Below are positions 7,631 through 16,278 of a DNA stretch of 64,000 bases, one piece after another. Numbering within the stretch: the first letter of the stretch is position 1; each line of letters starts with the position of its first letter. Source of the stretch: DASQFQ01 sp963811595 (GTDB lineage Bacteria; Actinomycetota; Thermoleophilia; Solirubrobacterales; Solirubrobacteraceae); NCBI GenBank assembly GCA_963811595.1, contig CAWERW010000001.1, forward strand, positions 100,735 to 164,734, given 5' to 3'. The notes beneath the pieces were generated by a model. The model had not been told where the DNA came from. It ran no database searches and saw nothing but the letters and a program-made list of their open reading frames with translations. The translations under genes were made by a program, and so were the position numbers.

Positions 7631-9228
7631 AGCAGCTTCCCCGGGTTCATGATCCCGGCGGGGTCGCAGCGCTCCTTGAGCATGCGCAGGACGTCGTGGC
7701 CGAGCCGCCCCGTCTCCGCCTCCAGCCACGGCGCATGGTCGGCGCCGACCGCGTGGTGGTGGGAGATCGTGCCGCCCGCCGCGACGATCGCGTCCATCGC
7801 CGCCGCCTTGGCGCGCCGCCACTGGCCCGCCGGGTCCGCCCGGTCCTGGGCGGCGAACGCGGTGAAGTAGAGCGAGGCGCCCGTGGCGTAGACGTGCGAG
7901 GCGTGGCAGAGCACGAGCGGCGCCGCCAGCGCGCCCTCGAGCGCGCTCGTCACGCCGGCGCGCAGCGTCGCGAGGTTCGACCACGTGGTGGCGGTCTCGA
8001 GCGTCTCGACCATCACGCCGCGGTCGAGCAGGTCGTCGCGCAGGTGCGGCCCCGTGTAGCGCGTGGCGGCCCAGGCCTCGCCGGGGGCCTGGCCGAGCGG
8101 CCACGCGCGCCCGGCCCGCAGGGCGCGCGCCACGAGCTTGCGGCGCACCGCGACCGACTCCTCGCTCCCCTCCCAGCCGCACACGAGCACGCTGCGCCCC
8201 TTCAGCGCCATGCCCATCGCGCGCCCCTTGGCGCTGTTGCCGGCCAGCGCCAGCGACATCCGCGTCTCCGCCTCGTCGGAGAGCCGCGCCACGTCCGGCG
8301 CCAGCTCGTCCTGCGCGAGCGCCCGCAGCGCCTCGAGGCCCTCCTCGAAGCCGCGGAACGCCCAGCCCTCGAGCCGCCGCGCCGCCGGCACCGGGAACAC
8401 GCGCAGCCCGACGCTCGTGATCGCCCCCAGCACGCCCTCCGAGCCGATCACCAGCTCGCGCAGCGACGGCCCCGCCGCCGTCGACGGCACCGCGAGCGTC
8501 GCAAGCTCGCCCGCCGGGGTGGCGCAGCGGAGCGCGATCACGTTCTCCTCGATCCGCCCGTGCCCGGTCGAGGACTGCCCGGCCGAGCGCGTCGCGACGC
8601 AGCCCCCGACCGTCGCCCACTCGTAGCTCTGCGGCGTGTGGCCGAGCATGAAGCCGTGCCGGCCGAGCGCCTGGTCGGCCTCGGGCAGCCGCGTCCCGCC
8701 CCGGACCCACGCCAGCGAGGAGCGCTCGTCGACCGACTCGAGGCCCTCCAGCCGCCCGAGGTCGAGCGACACCAGCGCGTCGAAGCGCCCGCGCAGCGGC
8801 TCGAGCCCGCCGACCACGCTCGTCCCGCCCCCGAACGGCACGACCGCCACGCCCTCCTCGCTGCACGCGTACAGCACGGCCTGGACCTGCTCCGCGCTCG
8901 CCGGCTCCACCACGGCGTCGGGCGCGTCCTCGCACTCGCCCGCGCGCTGGCGCAGCAGGTCGAGGTAGGACTTGCCGCGGCAGCGCCCGACCCGCGCCGC
9001 GGCGTCGTCGCGCACGTGCTCCTCCCCCACGATCCCCGCGAGCCGCTCGCGCGCCGCCGCGGGCAGCGCCGGCTCGCTCAGCCGCACCTCCGACAGCGCC
9101 ACCGGCCGCGAGACCACCGCGCCCTCGACGCCCAGCGCGGAGCGAAGGAAGCCCGCGGCATGGTCGGGCAGCGACGGCCCCGCGCCCGGCTCGCCCCAGC
9201 CCCAGAACACCTGCTCGCGGCGCGCCAT
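7627..9228 (-). CDS. FAD-binding oxidase, alkyldihydroxyacetonephosphate synthase-like
   Basis: A 533-residue flavoprotein of the VAO/PCMH fold, closest in plan to alkyl-DHAP synthase. The FAD-binding core has VVPFGGGTSVVGGLEP near residue 130, GHTPQSYEWATVGGCVATRSAGQSS near 195 and a VIGSEGVLGAIT segment near 265. The C-terminal HHHAVGADHAPWL segment (about 495) matches the active-site His cluster of that family. In animals the enzyme makes ether lipids; a related bacterial substrate is inferred. Start ATG 9228 overlaps the stop of the SRPBCC gene (ATGA). The stop shares CTAG with the convergent gene. Confidence 0.85.
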   Translation of the reverse strand: MARREQVFWGWGEPGAGPSLPDHAAGFLRSALGVEGAVVSRPVALSEVRLSEPALPAAARERLAGIVGEEHVRDDAAARVGRCRGKSYLDLLRQRAGECEDAPDAVVEPASAEQVQAVLYACSEEGVAVVPFGGGTSVVGGLEPLRGRFDALVSLDLGRLEGLESVDERSSLAWVRGGTRLPEADQALGRHGFMLGHTPQSYEWATVGGCVATRSAGQSSTGHGRIEENVIALRCATPAGELATLAVPSTAAGPSLRELVIGSEGVLGAITSVGLRVFPVPAARRLEGWAFRGFEEGLEALRALAQDELAPDVARLSDEAETRMSLALAGNSAKGRAMGMALKGRSVLVCGWEGSEESVAVRRKLVARALRAGRAWPLGQAPGEAWAATRYTGPHLRDDLLDRGVMVETLETATTWSNLATLRAGVTSALEGALAAPLVLCHASHVYATGASLYFTAFAAQDRADPAGQWRRAKAAAMDAIVAAGGTISHHHAVGADHAPWLEAETGRLGHDVLRMLKERCDPAGIMNPGKLL

Positions 9229-9662
9229 CAGCGCTCCACCAGCCCCGCCAGCCCGGCGAGCGCCTCGTCGCAGTTGCGCCGCGCGGCCTTGCGCAGCATC
9301 AGCCCGCCGAAGCGCGCCCAGCCGCGCGGCTTCTGGCGCATCTCGATCCCCACGTCGGTCCCGGCGTCGGCCGGCGCGAGCGCGACCTCGCACACGACCT
9401 CGCTGAACAGCTTCTCGAACGGCGTCCCCGCGAGCTCCTGCGCCCAGCGCCGCCGCTCGCCGCCCTTCGACAGCTCGACCCGGTAGTCGGCGCGCACCGA
9501 GCGCCCGCCCTCGGTCACGAGCACCGACGTCCAGCCGCCCGAGTTCACGCCCTCGACCCGCTGCACGCGCGGCCACCAGCGCGGCAGGTGGTAGGGGTCG
9601 CGGACGATCTGCCAGACGTCGTCGACCGGCGCGGCGACCGTGCGCGAGCGGCGGACGACCAT
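9228..9662 (-). CDS. SRPBCC (START-like) family protein
   Basis: A 144-residue protein of the polyketide cyclase/dehydrase-like SRPBCC superfamily. It opens with VVRRSRTVAAPVDDVWQIVRDPYHLPRWWPRV, the usual first strand and helix, and continues with the alternating strands that form the hydrophobic ligand cavity, ending with a long C-terminal helix. These proteins bind or act on lipids and aromatic compounds; the ligand is unknown. The gene begins directly after the apt stop codon (no gap) and its stop overlaps the start of the flavoprotein gene, so apt, this gene and the AGPS-like gene form one operon. Confidence 0.8.
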   Translation of the reverse strand: MVVRRSRTVAAPVDDVWQIVRDPYHLPRWWPRVQRVEGVNSGGWTSVLVTEGGRSVRADYRVELSKGGERRRWAQELAGTPFEKLFSEVVCEVALAPADAGTDVGIEMRQKPRGWARFGGLMLRKAARRNCDEALAGLAGLVER

Positions 9663-10190
9663 CTACTCGTCGTAGGAGATCAGCGCGTGGACGTCGTAGC
9701 CGTCGAGCCGCCGCCGGCCCTCGAGGAACTCCAGCTCGACCAGGAACGCGAAGCCGACCACGCTCGCGCCCAGCTCCTCGACGAGCTCGGCGAGCGCCTT
9801 CGCCGTCCCGCCCGTCGCCAGCAGGTCGTCGTGGATCAGCACCCGCGCGCCGTGGGCGAGCGCGTCCGCGTGCATCTCCAGCGCGTCGACGCCGTACTCG
9901 AGGATGTACTCCGCCGAGACCGTCTCCGACGGCAGCTTGCCGGGCTTGCGGGCGGGTACGAAGCCGGCGTCGAGCGCCAGCGCGAGCGGCGCGCCGAGGA
10001 TGAAGCCGCGCGCCTCGGCGGCGACCACGAAGTCGACGTCGCGCGGCTGCGCCCACTCCGCGAGCTGGCCGACGGCCTGCCGCACCGCGACGTGGTCGAG
10101 CAGCAGCGGCGTGATGTCCTTGAACAGGATCCCCGCGCTCGGGAAGTCCGGGATGTCGCGGATCAGCGCCCGCAGGTCGGGCGCGGTCAC
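9663..10190 (-). CDS. apt: Adenine phosphoribosyltransferase
   Basis: A 175-residue enzyme that converts adenine and PRPP to AMP in purine salvage. It shows the family start (IRDIPDFPSAGILFKDITPLL), the AARGFILGAPLA segment, the KPGKLP loop and the PRPP-binding loop VLIHDDLLATGGTA near residue 118. Length is normal. The GTG start at 10190 overlaps the MerR-type regulator's stop (GTGA), so the gene is translationally coupled to the regulatory cluster upstream. Confidence 0.95.
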   Translation of the reverse strand: MTAPDLRALIRDIPDFPSAGILFKDITPLLLDHVAVRQAVGQLAEWAQPRDVDFVVAAEARGFILGAPLALALDAGFVPARKPGKLPSETVSAEYILEYGVDALEMHADALAHGARVLIHDDLLATGGTAKALAELVEELGASVVGFAFLVELEFLEGRRRLDGYDVHALISYDE

Positions 10191-10975
10191 TTGGCGATGC
10201 GGCGCAGGTCGCGCACGAGCAGCAGGTGCTTGAGGTGCGACGCGACCGCCGCGAGGTTCTCGAGCGCCTCGACGGCCTCCTTGCGCCGCTCGGGATTGCG
10301 CGAGCGCAGCGACGGGGCGAGGATCTGCTGCAACAGGCCGGACTCGCGCTCGGCCGAGGTCTTGAACACGCGCAGGTTGCGGCCCGCGACGCCGTAGCGC
10401 GACAGCTCCGTCACGGCGCGGATGATCTCGCGCTCGGTCTCGTCGTAGTAGCGCACGTTGCCGCGCAGCTCGCCGGCCACGATCCCGTAGTCCTCGAGCT
10501 CGGCGACGAGCCGCCGCTCCGCGCCCGTCTCCTCGACCACGTCCTCGAGCGAATAGAGCGCGCCCTTGTCGCGCAGGGAGAACGTCAGGCGGCGCAGCGC
10601 CGCGCCCGGCCGCGCGTCCGACCCCGCCTGCGGCGAGGCGACCGGCTGCTCGCCCTCCGAGCGCCCGGCCGCGAGCTCCTGGCGGATCACCCGCAGCGGC
10701 AGGAACTCGTCGCGCTGCAGCCGCAGGATCGTGCGCAGGCGCGAGACGTCGGACTGCGAGTAGAGCCGGTAGCCGCCGGGCGTGCGGCGCGGCGTCAGCA
10801 GCTTCTGGTCCTCGAGGTAGCGGATCTTCGAGATCGAGATGTCCGGGAACTCCTGCGAGAGCGCCTTGCAGACGGCTCCGATGGTGAGGGACTTCTGGCG
10901 CTGGACGGGCTCCGGCTGGGCTTCCGCGCCGTCGGCCGAGACCGCATCGGTCATGGTGATCTCCTGCTCGCTCAT
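10187..10975 (-). CDS. MerR-family regulator, FtsR-like
   Basis: A 262-residue transcription factor. The MerR winged-helix domain (about 28-100) contains SLTIGAVCKAL, ISISKIRYLEDQKLLTPRRTPGGYRLYS and a second helix pair. A C-terminal region (about 130-262) without a recognisable ligand pocket includes RYYDETEREIIRAVTELSRYG. It lies directly downstream of a GarA-like FHA gene (ATGA overlap), as Rv1828/FtsR lies near garA in mycobacteria. In Corynebacterium FtsR activates ftsZ, and a cell-division role is inferred here by synteny. An Ala/Glu-rich N-terminal tail of about 25 residues precedes the DNA-binding domain. Confidence 0.85.
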   Translation of the reverse strand: MSEQEITMTDAVSADGAEAQPEPVQRQKSLTIGAVCKALSQEFPDISISKIRYLEDQKLLTPRRTPGGYRLYSQSDVSRLRTILRLQRDEFLPLRVIRQELAAGRSEGEQPVASPQAGSDARPGAALRRLTFSLRDKGALYSLEDVVEETGAERRLVAELEDYGIVAGELRGNVRYYDETEREIIRAVTELSRYGVAGRNLRVFKTSAERESGLLQQILAPSLRSRNPERRKEAVEALENLAAVASHLKHLLLVRDLRRIAK

Positions 10976-11445
10976 CGCGCGAAGAACGTGAGCTTGAACT
11001 TGCCGATCTGCAGCTCGTCGCCGTCCTCGAGGCGGTGCGAATCGACCCGCTGGCGGTTGACGTAGGTGCCGTTGAGCGAGCCGGAGTCGTCGAGGTACCA
11101 GTCGCCGCCGCGACGGACGAGCGTGGCGTGCTCGCGCGAGACCGTCACGTCGTCGAGGAAGACGTCGGTCTCCGGCGAGCGTCCGATCGTCATCTTCTCG
11201 CCCGACATCGGGAACGACTGGCCGACGCGCCCGCCGCCCGAGCGGACGACCAGCGCGCCGCTCTGCGCGGCGACGTCGCCGACGTCGACGGGCTTGAGCT
11301 CGCCCGTCTGGTCGTCGATGACGTACGTCGCCGTCGTGACGTCCTCCTGCTGGGGCTCGGTGGCCCCCTGGAACGCCCCGCACTTCGGGCAGTAGTTCGC
11401 CCCTTCCGCGACGACGAAGCCGCACTCAGGGCAATGTCGTGCCAC
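10972..11445 (-). CDS. Zinc-ribbon FHA-domain protein, GarA-like
   Basis: A 157-residue signalling protein. The N-terminus has a four-Cys zinc ribbon (CPECGFVV...YCPKCG, residues 5-23). A linker with a TTATYV motif near residue 38 resembles the phosphorylatable Thr-Thr site of mycobacterial GarA/OdhI. The C-terminal FHA domain (about 65-155) carries the GRSPETD, SREHA and LNGTYVN signatures for phosphothreonine binding. GarA-type proteins switch 2-oxoglutarate metabolism under Ser/Thr kinase control; that the same holds here is inferred. A zinc ribbon in front is not part of mycobacterial GarA. The GTG start has GGGGGAGG upstream. Confidence 0.82.
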   Translation of the reverse strand: MARHCPECGFVVAEGANYCPKCGAFQGATEPQQEDVTTATYVIDDQTGELKPVDVGDVAAQSGALVVRSGGGRVGQSFPMSGEKMTIGRSPETDVFLDDVTVSREHATLVRRGGDWYLDDSGSLNGTYVNRQRVDSHRLEDGDELQIGKFKLTFFAR

Positions 11446-11471
11446 GCCTCGGCCTCCCCCCGCGGGGCCGC

Positions 11472-11729
11472 TTAGACGTCGTCGTCGCTGGCAGCCCGTC
11501 CGGCCAGGATGTCCGTCAGGCGCTGAACGTCGGCGCCCGAGATGACCTCCTCGCCGCCTTCGTGCTTCTTGCGCAGGCGGTTCACCAGCTCGGCCCGCAG
11601 GATGTCGATCTTTCCATGCAGGATGCGGCGCCGGTAGGACACCTCCTGCTCCTCGTCCGTGAGCTGCTGGATCAGGTCCTTCAGTTCCTGGTCCGAGAGC
11701 GACCCCAGATCGGGGAAGGTGTCCATCAT
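11472..11729 (-). CDS. rsiG: RsiG-like c-di-GMP-responsive anti-sigma protein
   Basis: An 85-residue mostly helical protein. RsiG proteins bind c-di-GMP through E-x3-S-x2-R-x3-Q-x3-D and then hold the sporulation sigma factor WhiG (known in Streptomyces). Here the spacing is kept as Glu27, Ser31, Arg34, His38, Asp42, so four of five positions match and the Gln is replaced by His. The protein is short, with one visible motif, as in single-motif homologues that act as dimers. It lies just upstream of the GarA-like gene. GAGAGGA precedes the double ATG at 11729/11726. No WhiG gene is in the window. Confidence 0.72.
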   Translation of the reverse strand: MMDTFPDLGSLSDQELKDLIQQLTDEEQEVSYRRRILHGKIDILRAELVNRLRKKHEGGEEVISGADVQRLTDILAGRAASDDDV

Positions 11730-11779
11730 CAGAGCGTTCCTCTCCTCGCTTCGGCTACCACGCGCCTCACTCTAGCGGT

Positions 11780-12460
11780 TCAAGCTGAGCTTGAGGGTCC
11801 CTGTTCGCGGCTCAGCCGGATCGCCTCCCGGAGGTACAGGACGGTCGCCCCCAGCACGAGCACGAGACCGAGGTAGAGGCACGCGTCGGCGACCCAGCCG
11901 ACACCCGCCATGGCCAGGAAGAGCGCGGTCATGACCGGCCACACGCCGGCGCGGCCCCACCAGTTGACCTTGACGTCCAAGCCGCGATTCAGGCCCCAGC
12001 GGACGAGCCCCATGACGAACAGCTCCCGCGCCACGAGCACCGCGAGCGCCCAGCGCGGCAGCAGGTCGAACTTCCAGCACACGATCACGCCGGAGATCAC
12101 CAGCAGGCGGTCGACGAGCGGGTCCAGCAGCGCGCCGAAGCGCGAGTACTGGCCGGTCAGCCGCGCGGCGATGCCGTCGAGGTAGTCCGTCCACCCGATC
12201 ACCGCGAAGATGATCAGCGGCACGAGGTCGGTGCCGTCCTCGGAGGTCAGCGCGAGCACCAGGAACACCGGGAGCAGCGCGAGCCGGAAGAAGCCGATCG
12301 CGTTCGGGATCGTCCACACCCGCCACGGCTGGCCCGCGAGCGTCTCGGGCGGTGGCGGGCCCGAGCGGTCGAGCCCGGACAGGCGCCGGAACGTCAGCCG
12401 CGCCTTCTCGGCGGCGTCCTGCATCTGCTCGCGGGCGCGATCCGCGCCGCTCTGGTTCAC
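11780..12460 (-). CDS. pgsA: CDP-alcohol phosphatidyltransferase (PgsA-type)
   Basis: A 226-residue membrane enzyme with an extra soluble N-terminus of about 45 residues followed by several transmembrane helices. The CDP-alcohol phosphatidyltransferase signature is complete near residue 93: DYLDGIAARLTGQYSRFGALLDPLVDR, carrying the metal-binding Asp residues. It most likely makes phosphatidylglycerophosphate from CDP-diacylglycerol and glycerol 3-phosphate; the exact acceptor is inferred from the closest family plan. The GTG at 12460 overlaps the proS stop (GTGA), so the two genes are coupled. Confidence 0.88.
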   Translation of the reverse strand: MNQSGADRAREQMQDAAEKARLTFRRLSGLDRSGPPPPETLAGQPWRVWTIPNAIGFFRLALLPVFLVLALTSEDGTDLVPLIIFAVIGWTDYLDGIAARLTGQYSRFGALLDPLVDRLLVISGVIVCWKFDLLPRWALAVLVARELFVMGLVRWGLNRGLDVKVNWWGRAGVWPVMTALFLAMAGVGWVADACLYLGLVLVLGATVLYLREAIRLSREQGPSSSA

Positions 12461-14142
12461 GCCAGGGTCCGCCACAGCTCCGCCGCCGCGGCCGCGGCGC
12501 CCTCCAGCGGCAGCGCGCGCGACTCCTGGCCGCGGCGCACCTGGGCCTCGAGCTCGCCGGAGGCGAGGGAGCGCTTGCCCGCGGTCAGGCGCAGCGGGCA
12601 CCCGAGCAGCTCCGCGTCGGCGAACTTGCCGCCCGTGCCGACGTCGTCGCGGTCGTCGTAGAGCACGTCGAGGCCGGCCTCGCCCAGCTCCGCGTAGAGC
12701 GTCTCGGCCAGCGCGCGCTCCTCCGTGCCCTGCTTGCCGAGGGCGACCAGGTGGACGTCGAACGGCGCGATCGCGCGCGGCCACGAGATCCCCTGCTCGT
12801 CGGCGAACTGCTCGACCGCGGCGGCGCAGATGCGCGCCGGGCCGATGCCGTAGGAGCCCATCCAGATCAGCTGCTCGGCGCCGTTCTCGTCGAGGTAGGT
12901 GCCGCCCAGCGGCTCGGAGAAGCGCGTGCCGAGCTTGAAGATGTTGCCGACCTCGATCGCCGGCTCGATGCGGATCGGGTGCCCGCCGACGGTGTCGCCC
13001 TCGACCACCTTGCGCACGTCGGCGCGCTTGAACGGGAAGTCGCGGCCGGGCTCGACGCCCTGGAGGTGGAAGCCGTCGCGGTTGGCGCCGGCCACGTACG
13101 GACCGGGAGCGACCGCGTCGTCGAGCAGCACGGGCACGTCGGCGCCGACCGGGCCCATCGACCCGGCGGGCCCGACGCGCTGCGTGAACTCGTCCTCGCG
13201 GGCGGCGCGGAACGGCGCGCCCAGCGCGTTCGCGAGCTTGACGTCGTTGACCTGGTGGTCGCCGCGCAGCACCACGAGCACGAGCCCGCGGTCCTCGACC
13301 ATCACGGGGTAGGACTTCAGCAGCGCGCCCTCGGGCAGGTGCAGCGAGCCGGCGACCTCGGCGATCGTGGTCAGGCCCGGTGTCGGGACCTCCTCGGGCG
13401 CGTCGCGCGGCGCGGGCAGCTCGACCGGCGCCGGGTCGGCGCTCGCGACCTCCACGTTGGCCGCGTAGCCGGAGGCGAGCGCGACGTCGTTCTCGCCCGC
13501 CGGGCACGGCGCCATGTACTCGTGGGCGCCGAAGCCGCCCATCATCCCGACGTCCGACTCGACCCGGTACCACTCGAGCCCGACCCGGTCGAAGACGCGG
13601 TCGTACGCCCCGCGGAAGCGCTCGTAGTGCTCGTCGAGGCCCGCCCGGTCGCGGTCGAACGTATAGGCGTCCTTCATGATGAACTCGCGCGTGCGCAGGA
13701 TCCCGGCGCGCGGCCGCGCCTCGTCCCGCCCCTTGGTCTGGAAGTGGTAGGCCGAGAACGGCAGCTGGCGGTAGGAGCGCACGATCGAGGAGATGTGGAA
13801 GGTGATGACCTCCTCGTGGGTGAGCGCCAGCACCATGTCCGCGCCCCTGCGGTCCTTGAGCTTGAACACCTCATCGATGGAATAACGCCCCGAGCGCTGC
13901 CACAGATCAGCCGGGTTGAGCACCGGCATCAACATCTCCTGGCAGTCGATCGCGTCCATCTCCTCGCGGACGATCTGGACGACCTTCGCGTGCGCCCGCC
14001 AGCCGGCGGGCAGGAACGTCCACAGGCCGGTGCCGAGCTGGCGCACGAGCCCGGCGCGGACCATCAGCTTGTGGGAGAGGGCCTCGGCGTCGGCCGGGGC
14101 CTGCTTCTCGGTGGGGAGCAAGTAGCGGGAGAGGCGGGTCAC
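12457..14142 (-). CDS. proS: Prolyl-tRNA synthetase, bacterial type
   Basis: A 561-residue class II aminoacyl-tRNA synthetase that charges tRNA-Pro. Motif 1, motif 2 (SSIVRSYRQLPFSAYHFQTKGRDEARPR region near 135) and motif 3 (MGSYGIGPARI near 430) are present. An insertion between motifs 2 and 3 (about 215-380) corresponds to the INS editing domain that removes mischarged alanine. The C-terminal anticodon-binding domain starts near 455 (FDVHLVALGKQG). Length is normal for the editing-proficient form. The GTG at 14142 faces the superoxide dismutase gene divergently. Confidence 0.95.
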   Translation of the reverse strand: MTRLSRYLLPTEKQAPADAEALSHKLMVRAGLVRQLGTGLWTFLPAGWRAHAKVVQIVREEMDAIDCQEMLMPVLNPADLWQRSGRYSIDEVFKLKDRRGADMVLALTHEEVITFHISSIVRSYRQLPFSAYHFQTKGRDEARPRAGILRTREFIMKDAYTFDRDRAGLDEHYERFRGAYDRVFDRVGLEWYRVESDVGMMGGFGAHEYMAPCPAGENDVALASGYAANVEVASADPAPVELPAPRDAPEEVPTPGLTTIAEVAGSLHLPEGALLKSYPVMVEDRGLVLVVLRGDHQVNDVKLANALGAPFRAAREDEFTQRVGPAGSMGPVGADVPVLLDDAVAPGPYVAGANRDGFHLQGVEPGRDFPFKRADVRKVVEGDTVGGHPIRIEPAIEVGNIFKLGTRFSEPLGGTYLDENGAEQLIWMGSYGIGPARICAAAVEQFADEQGISWPRAIAPFDVHLVALGKQGTEERALAETLYAELGEAGLDVLYDDRDDVGTGGKFADAELLGCPLRLTAGKRSLASGELEAQVRRGQESRALPLEGAAAAAAELWRTLA

Positions 14143-14197
14143 TGTCCCGGGAAAGCTATCTTGCAGGCCCGTCCTGAATGCGAAGGAGGAGCTCCCA
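14143..14197. promoter_or_regulatory. Divergent proS / superoxide dismutase promoter region
   Basis: The 55 bp between the two divergent starts hold a minus-strand TAGCTT (14153-14158), 10 nt before the proS GTG, and a plus-strand TATCTT (14156-14161). The latter could start a short leader that carries GGAGGAG before the dismutase ATG. The two hexamers overlap, so the two promoters may compete. Confidence 0.4.
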
Positions 14198-14803
14198 ATG
14201 GCCTACGAGGTCCCAGCGCTGCCATACGACTACGACGCTCTCGAGCCGCATATCGACGAGGCGACGATGAAGGTCCACCATGACAAGCACCACCAGGCTT
14301 ACGTGGACAAGGCGAACGCCGCCCTCGAAGGCACGGAGTGGGACGGCAAGCCGATCGAGGAGGTCCTGCAGAACCTCGACTCGCTGCCTTCCGACAAGCA
14401 GGGCCCGGTCCGCAACAACGGCGGCGGCCACTACAACCACGCGCTCTTCTGGGAGTCGATGAGCCCCGACGGCGGCGGCGAGCCCTCCGGCTCGCTCGGC
14501 GACGCCATCAACTCGGCGTTCGGCTCCTTCGACGACTTCAAGACCAAGCTCAAGGAGACCGGCGTCGGCCAGTTCGGCTCCGGCTGGGCGTGGCTCGTGC
14601 ACGACGGCTCCGGGCTGGCGATCGTCGGCACGCCGAACCAGGACACGCCGCTCTCGGACGGCAAGACGCCGCTCGTGGGCGTCGACGTGTGGGAGCACGC
14701 CTACTACCTCAAGTACCAGAACAAGCGCCCGGACTACATCGAGGCGTGGTTCAACACGATCGACTGGGACAAGGTCTCCGAGCGCTACGACGCGGTGGCC
14801 TAG
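14198..14803 (+). CDS. sodA: Fe/Mn superoxide dismutase
   Basis: A 201-residue cytosolic enzyme that converts superoxide to peroxide and oxygen. All four metal ligands are visible: the first His in MKVHHDKHHQAYV (about 27), the second in NNGGGHYNHALFW (about 81), and Asp and His in VDVWEHAYYLKYQNKR near 163 and 167. Length is normal. Whether iron or manganese is used cannot be told by eye. The start has a strong GGAGGAG eight bases upstream. Confidence 0.95.
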   Translation: MAYEVPALPYDYDALEPHIDEATMKVHHDKHHQAYVDKANAALEGTEWDGKPIEEVLQNLDSLPSDKQGPVRNNGGGHYNHALFWESMSPDGGGEPSGSLGDAINSAFGSFDDFKTKLKETGVGQFGSGWAWLVHDGSGLAIVGTPNQDTPLSDGKTPLVGVDVWEHAYYLKYQNKRPDYIEAWFNTIDWDKVSERYDAVA

Positions 14804-14807
14804 CGCG

Positions 14808-16278
14808 CTGCTCCGGCTCGCGCTGATCACGGTTGCGGTCTGCCTGGCCGCCGCGGCTCCCGCGGCGGCCTCGCGCAGCCAGGAATCGATCTTCGAGGAC
14901 GAGCACCAGCTGCTGGAGCTGGGCTCCGCGCGCGCGAACGCGACGCTCGACGACATCGACTCCCTGGGCGCCGACAGCGTGCGCTCGCTCGTGCTGTGGT
15001 CGCGCCTGGCGCCGCGCCGCAAGCCGCGCGGCTTCAAGGCGGCCGACCCGCGCGCCTACACGCCGGCGCTGTGGGACCCGTACGACGACCTCGTGCGCGG
15101 GACCGGCGTCCGCGGGCTGGGCCTGATCCTGTCGCCCTCGACGCCGATGCCGGCGTGGGCGTCGCGCTGCAAGCGCGGCAAGAAGGCGACGTGCAAGCCG
15201 CGGCCGTCGGACTACCGGGCGTTCGTGACCGCATTGGGCCGGCGCTACTCGGGCTCGTATGCGGACGAGAACCAGGGCGGCGGCGTGCTCCCGCGGGTCA
15301 CGCGCTGGTCGCTGGGCAACGAGCCCAACCAGCCGGGCTGGCTGACGCCGCAGTACGAGCGGCGCGGCGGGCGCCTCGTGGCGACCGCGGCGGTCGTCTA
15401 CCGGCAGCTCGCGCTGGCGGGCGTGGCCGGCGCTGCGGGCCAGCGGCCACGGGCGCGACCAGATCCTGCTCGGCGAGACGGCGCCGATCGGCCGCACGAG
15501 CGGCTCGCTGGCGCGGCGTCCGATCCCGCCCGTCGAGTTCCTGCGCAAGCTGTTCTGCCTGACGCCCGGCGGCGGGCGGCTCGGCGGCGCCGACGGGCGG
15601 CGCCACTCCTGCCGGCGTGTGAAGCGCCTCGCGGTCAGCGGGTTCGCGCACCATCCCTACCAGCGCGGCGGCTCGCGGCCGCCGGCGGAGCCGCCCCAGG
15701 CGGCGGGCGAGATCACGATCTCGTCGCCCTCGCGGCTGCGGCGCGTGCTCGACCAGGCGGCGCGGCGCGGGCGGGTCCGGCGCGGGCTGCCGGTCTTCTA
15801 CACCGAGTTCGGCTTCCAGACCAACCCGCCCGACCGCATCTTCGGCGTGCGCGCGACGCTGCAACCGGCCTACATCAACCAGTCGGACTGGATGGCCTAC
15901 CGCGACCCGCGGGTGCGCGCGGTGGCGCAGTACAAGCTGATCGACGAGGCGTCGCTCGCGAGCTTCCAGTCCGGGCTGCGGTTCATCGACGGGCGGGCGA
16001 AGCCGGCCTACGAGGCATACCGGCTGCCGATCTGGGTGTCGGGGCGCGGCTCGCGGCTGCGGGTCTACGGGCAGGTCCGGCCCGCGCCCGACTCCACGCC
16101 CCAGGCCGTGCTGATCCAGGTCCGCCCGCCGCGCGGCGGCGCGTTCCAGACCGTGCGGTCCGTCACCGTGCGCTCGCGCTACGGGCAGTTCCTCGTGCGC
16201 GTGCCGGCGCGGCCGGGCGTGTGGCGGCTGGCCTGGGGCTCGCTGACCTCGCGCGAGGCGCGGGTCGCGCCACGATGA
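14808..16278 (+). CDS. Secreted glycosidase-like protein A (frameshifted)
   Basis: The frame reads a signal peptide (LLRLALITVAVCLAAAAPAAA), then a TIM-barrel-like domain with SLGNEPNQPGW (acid/base Glu) and VFYTEFGFQTNPP (nucleophile Glu), the two catalytic positions of clan GH-A enzymes, and a C-terminal beta domain. About 490 residues after repair. Two oddities. The reading frame jumps at about 15430, where adding GC restores it. No ATG, GTG or TTG stands before the signal peptide, only a CTG at 14808, so the true start may hide behind another error. It is a tandem paralogue of the next gene, whose ATG overlaps its stop. Confidence 0.7.
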
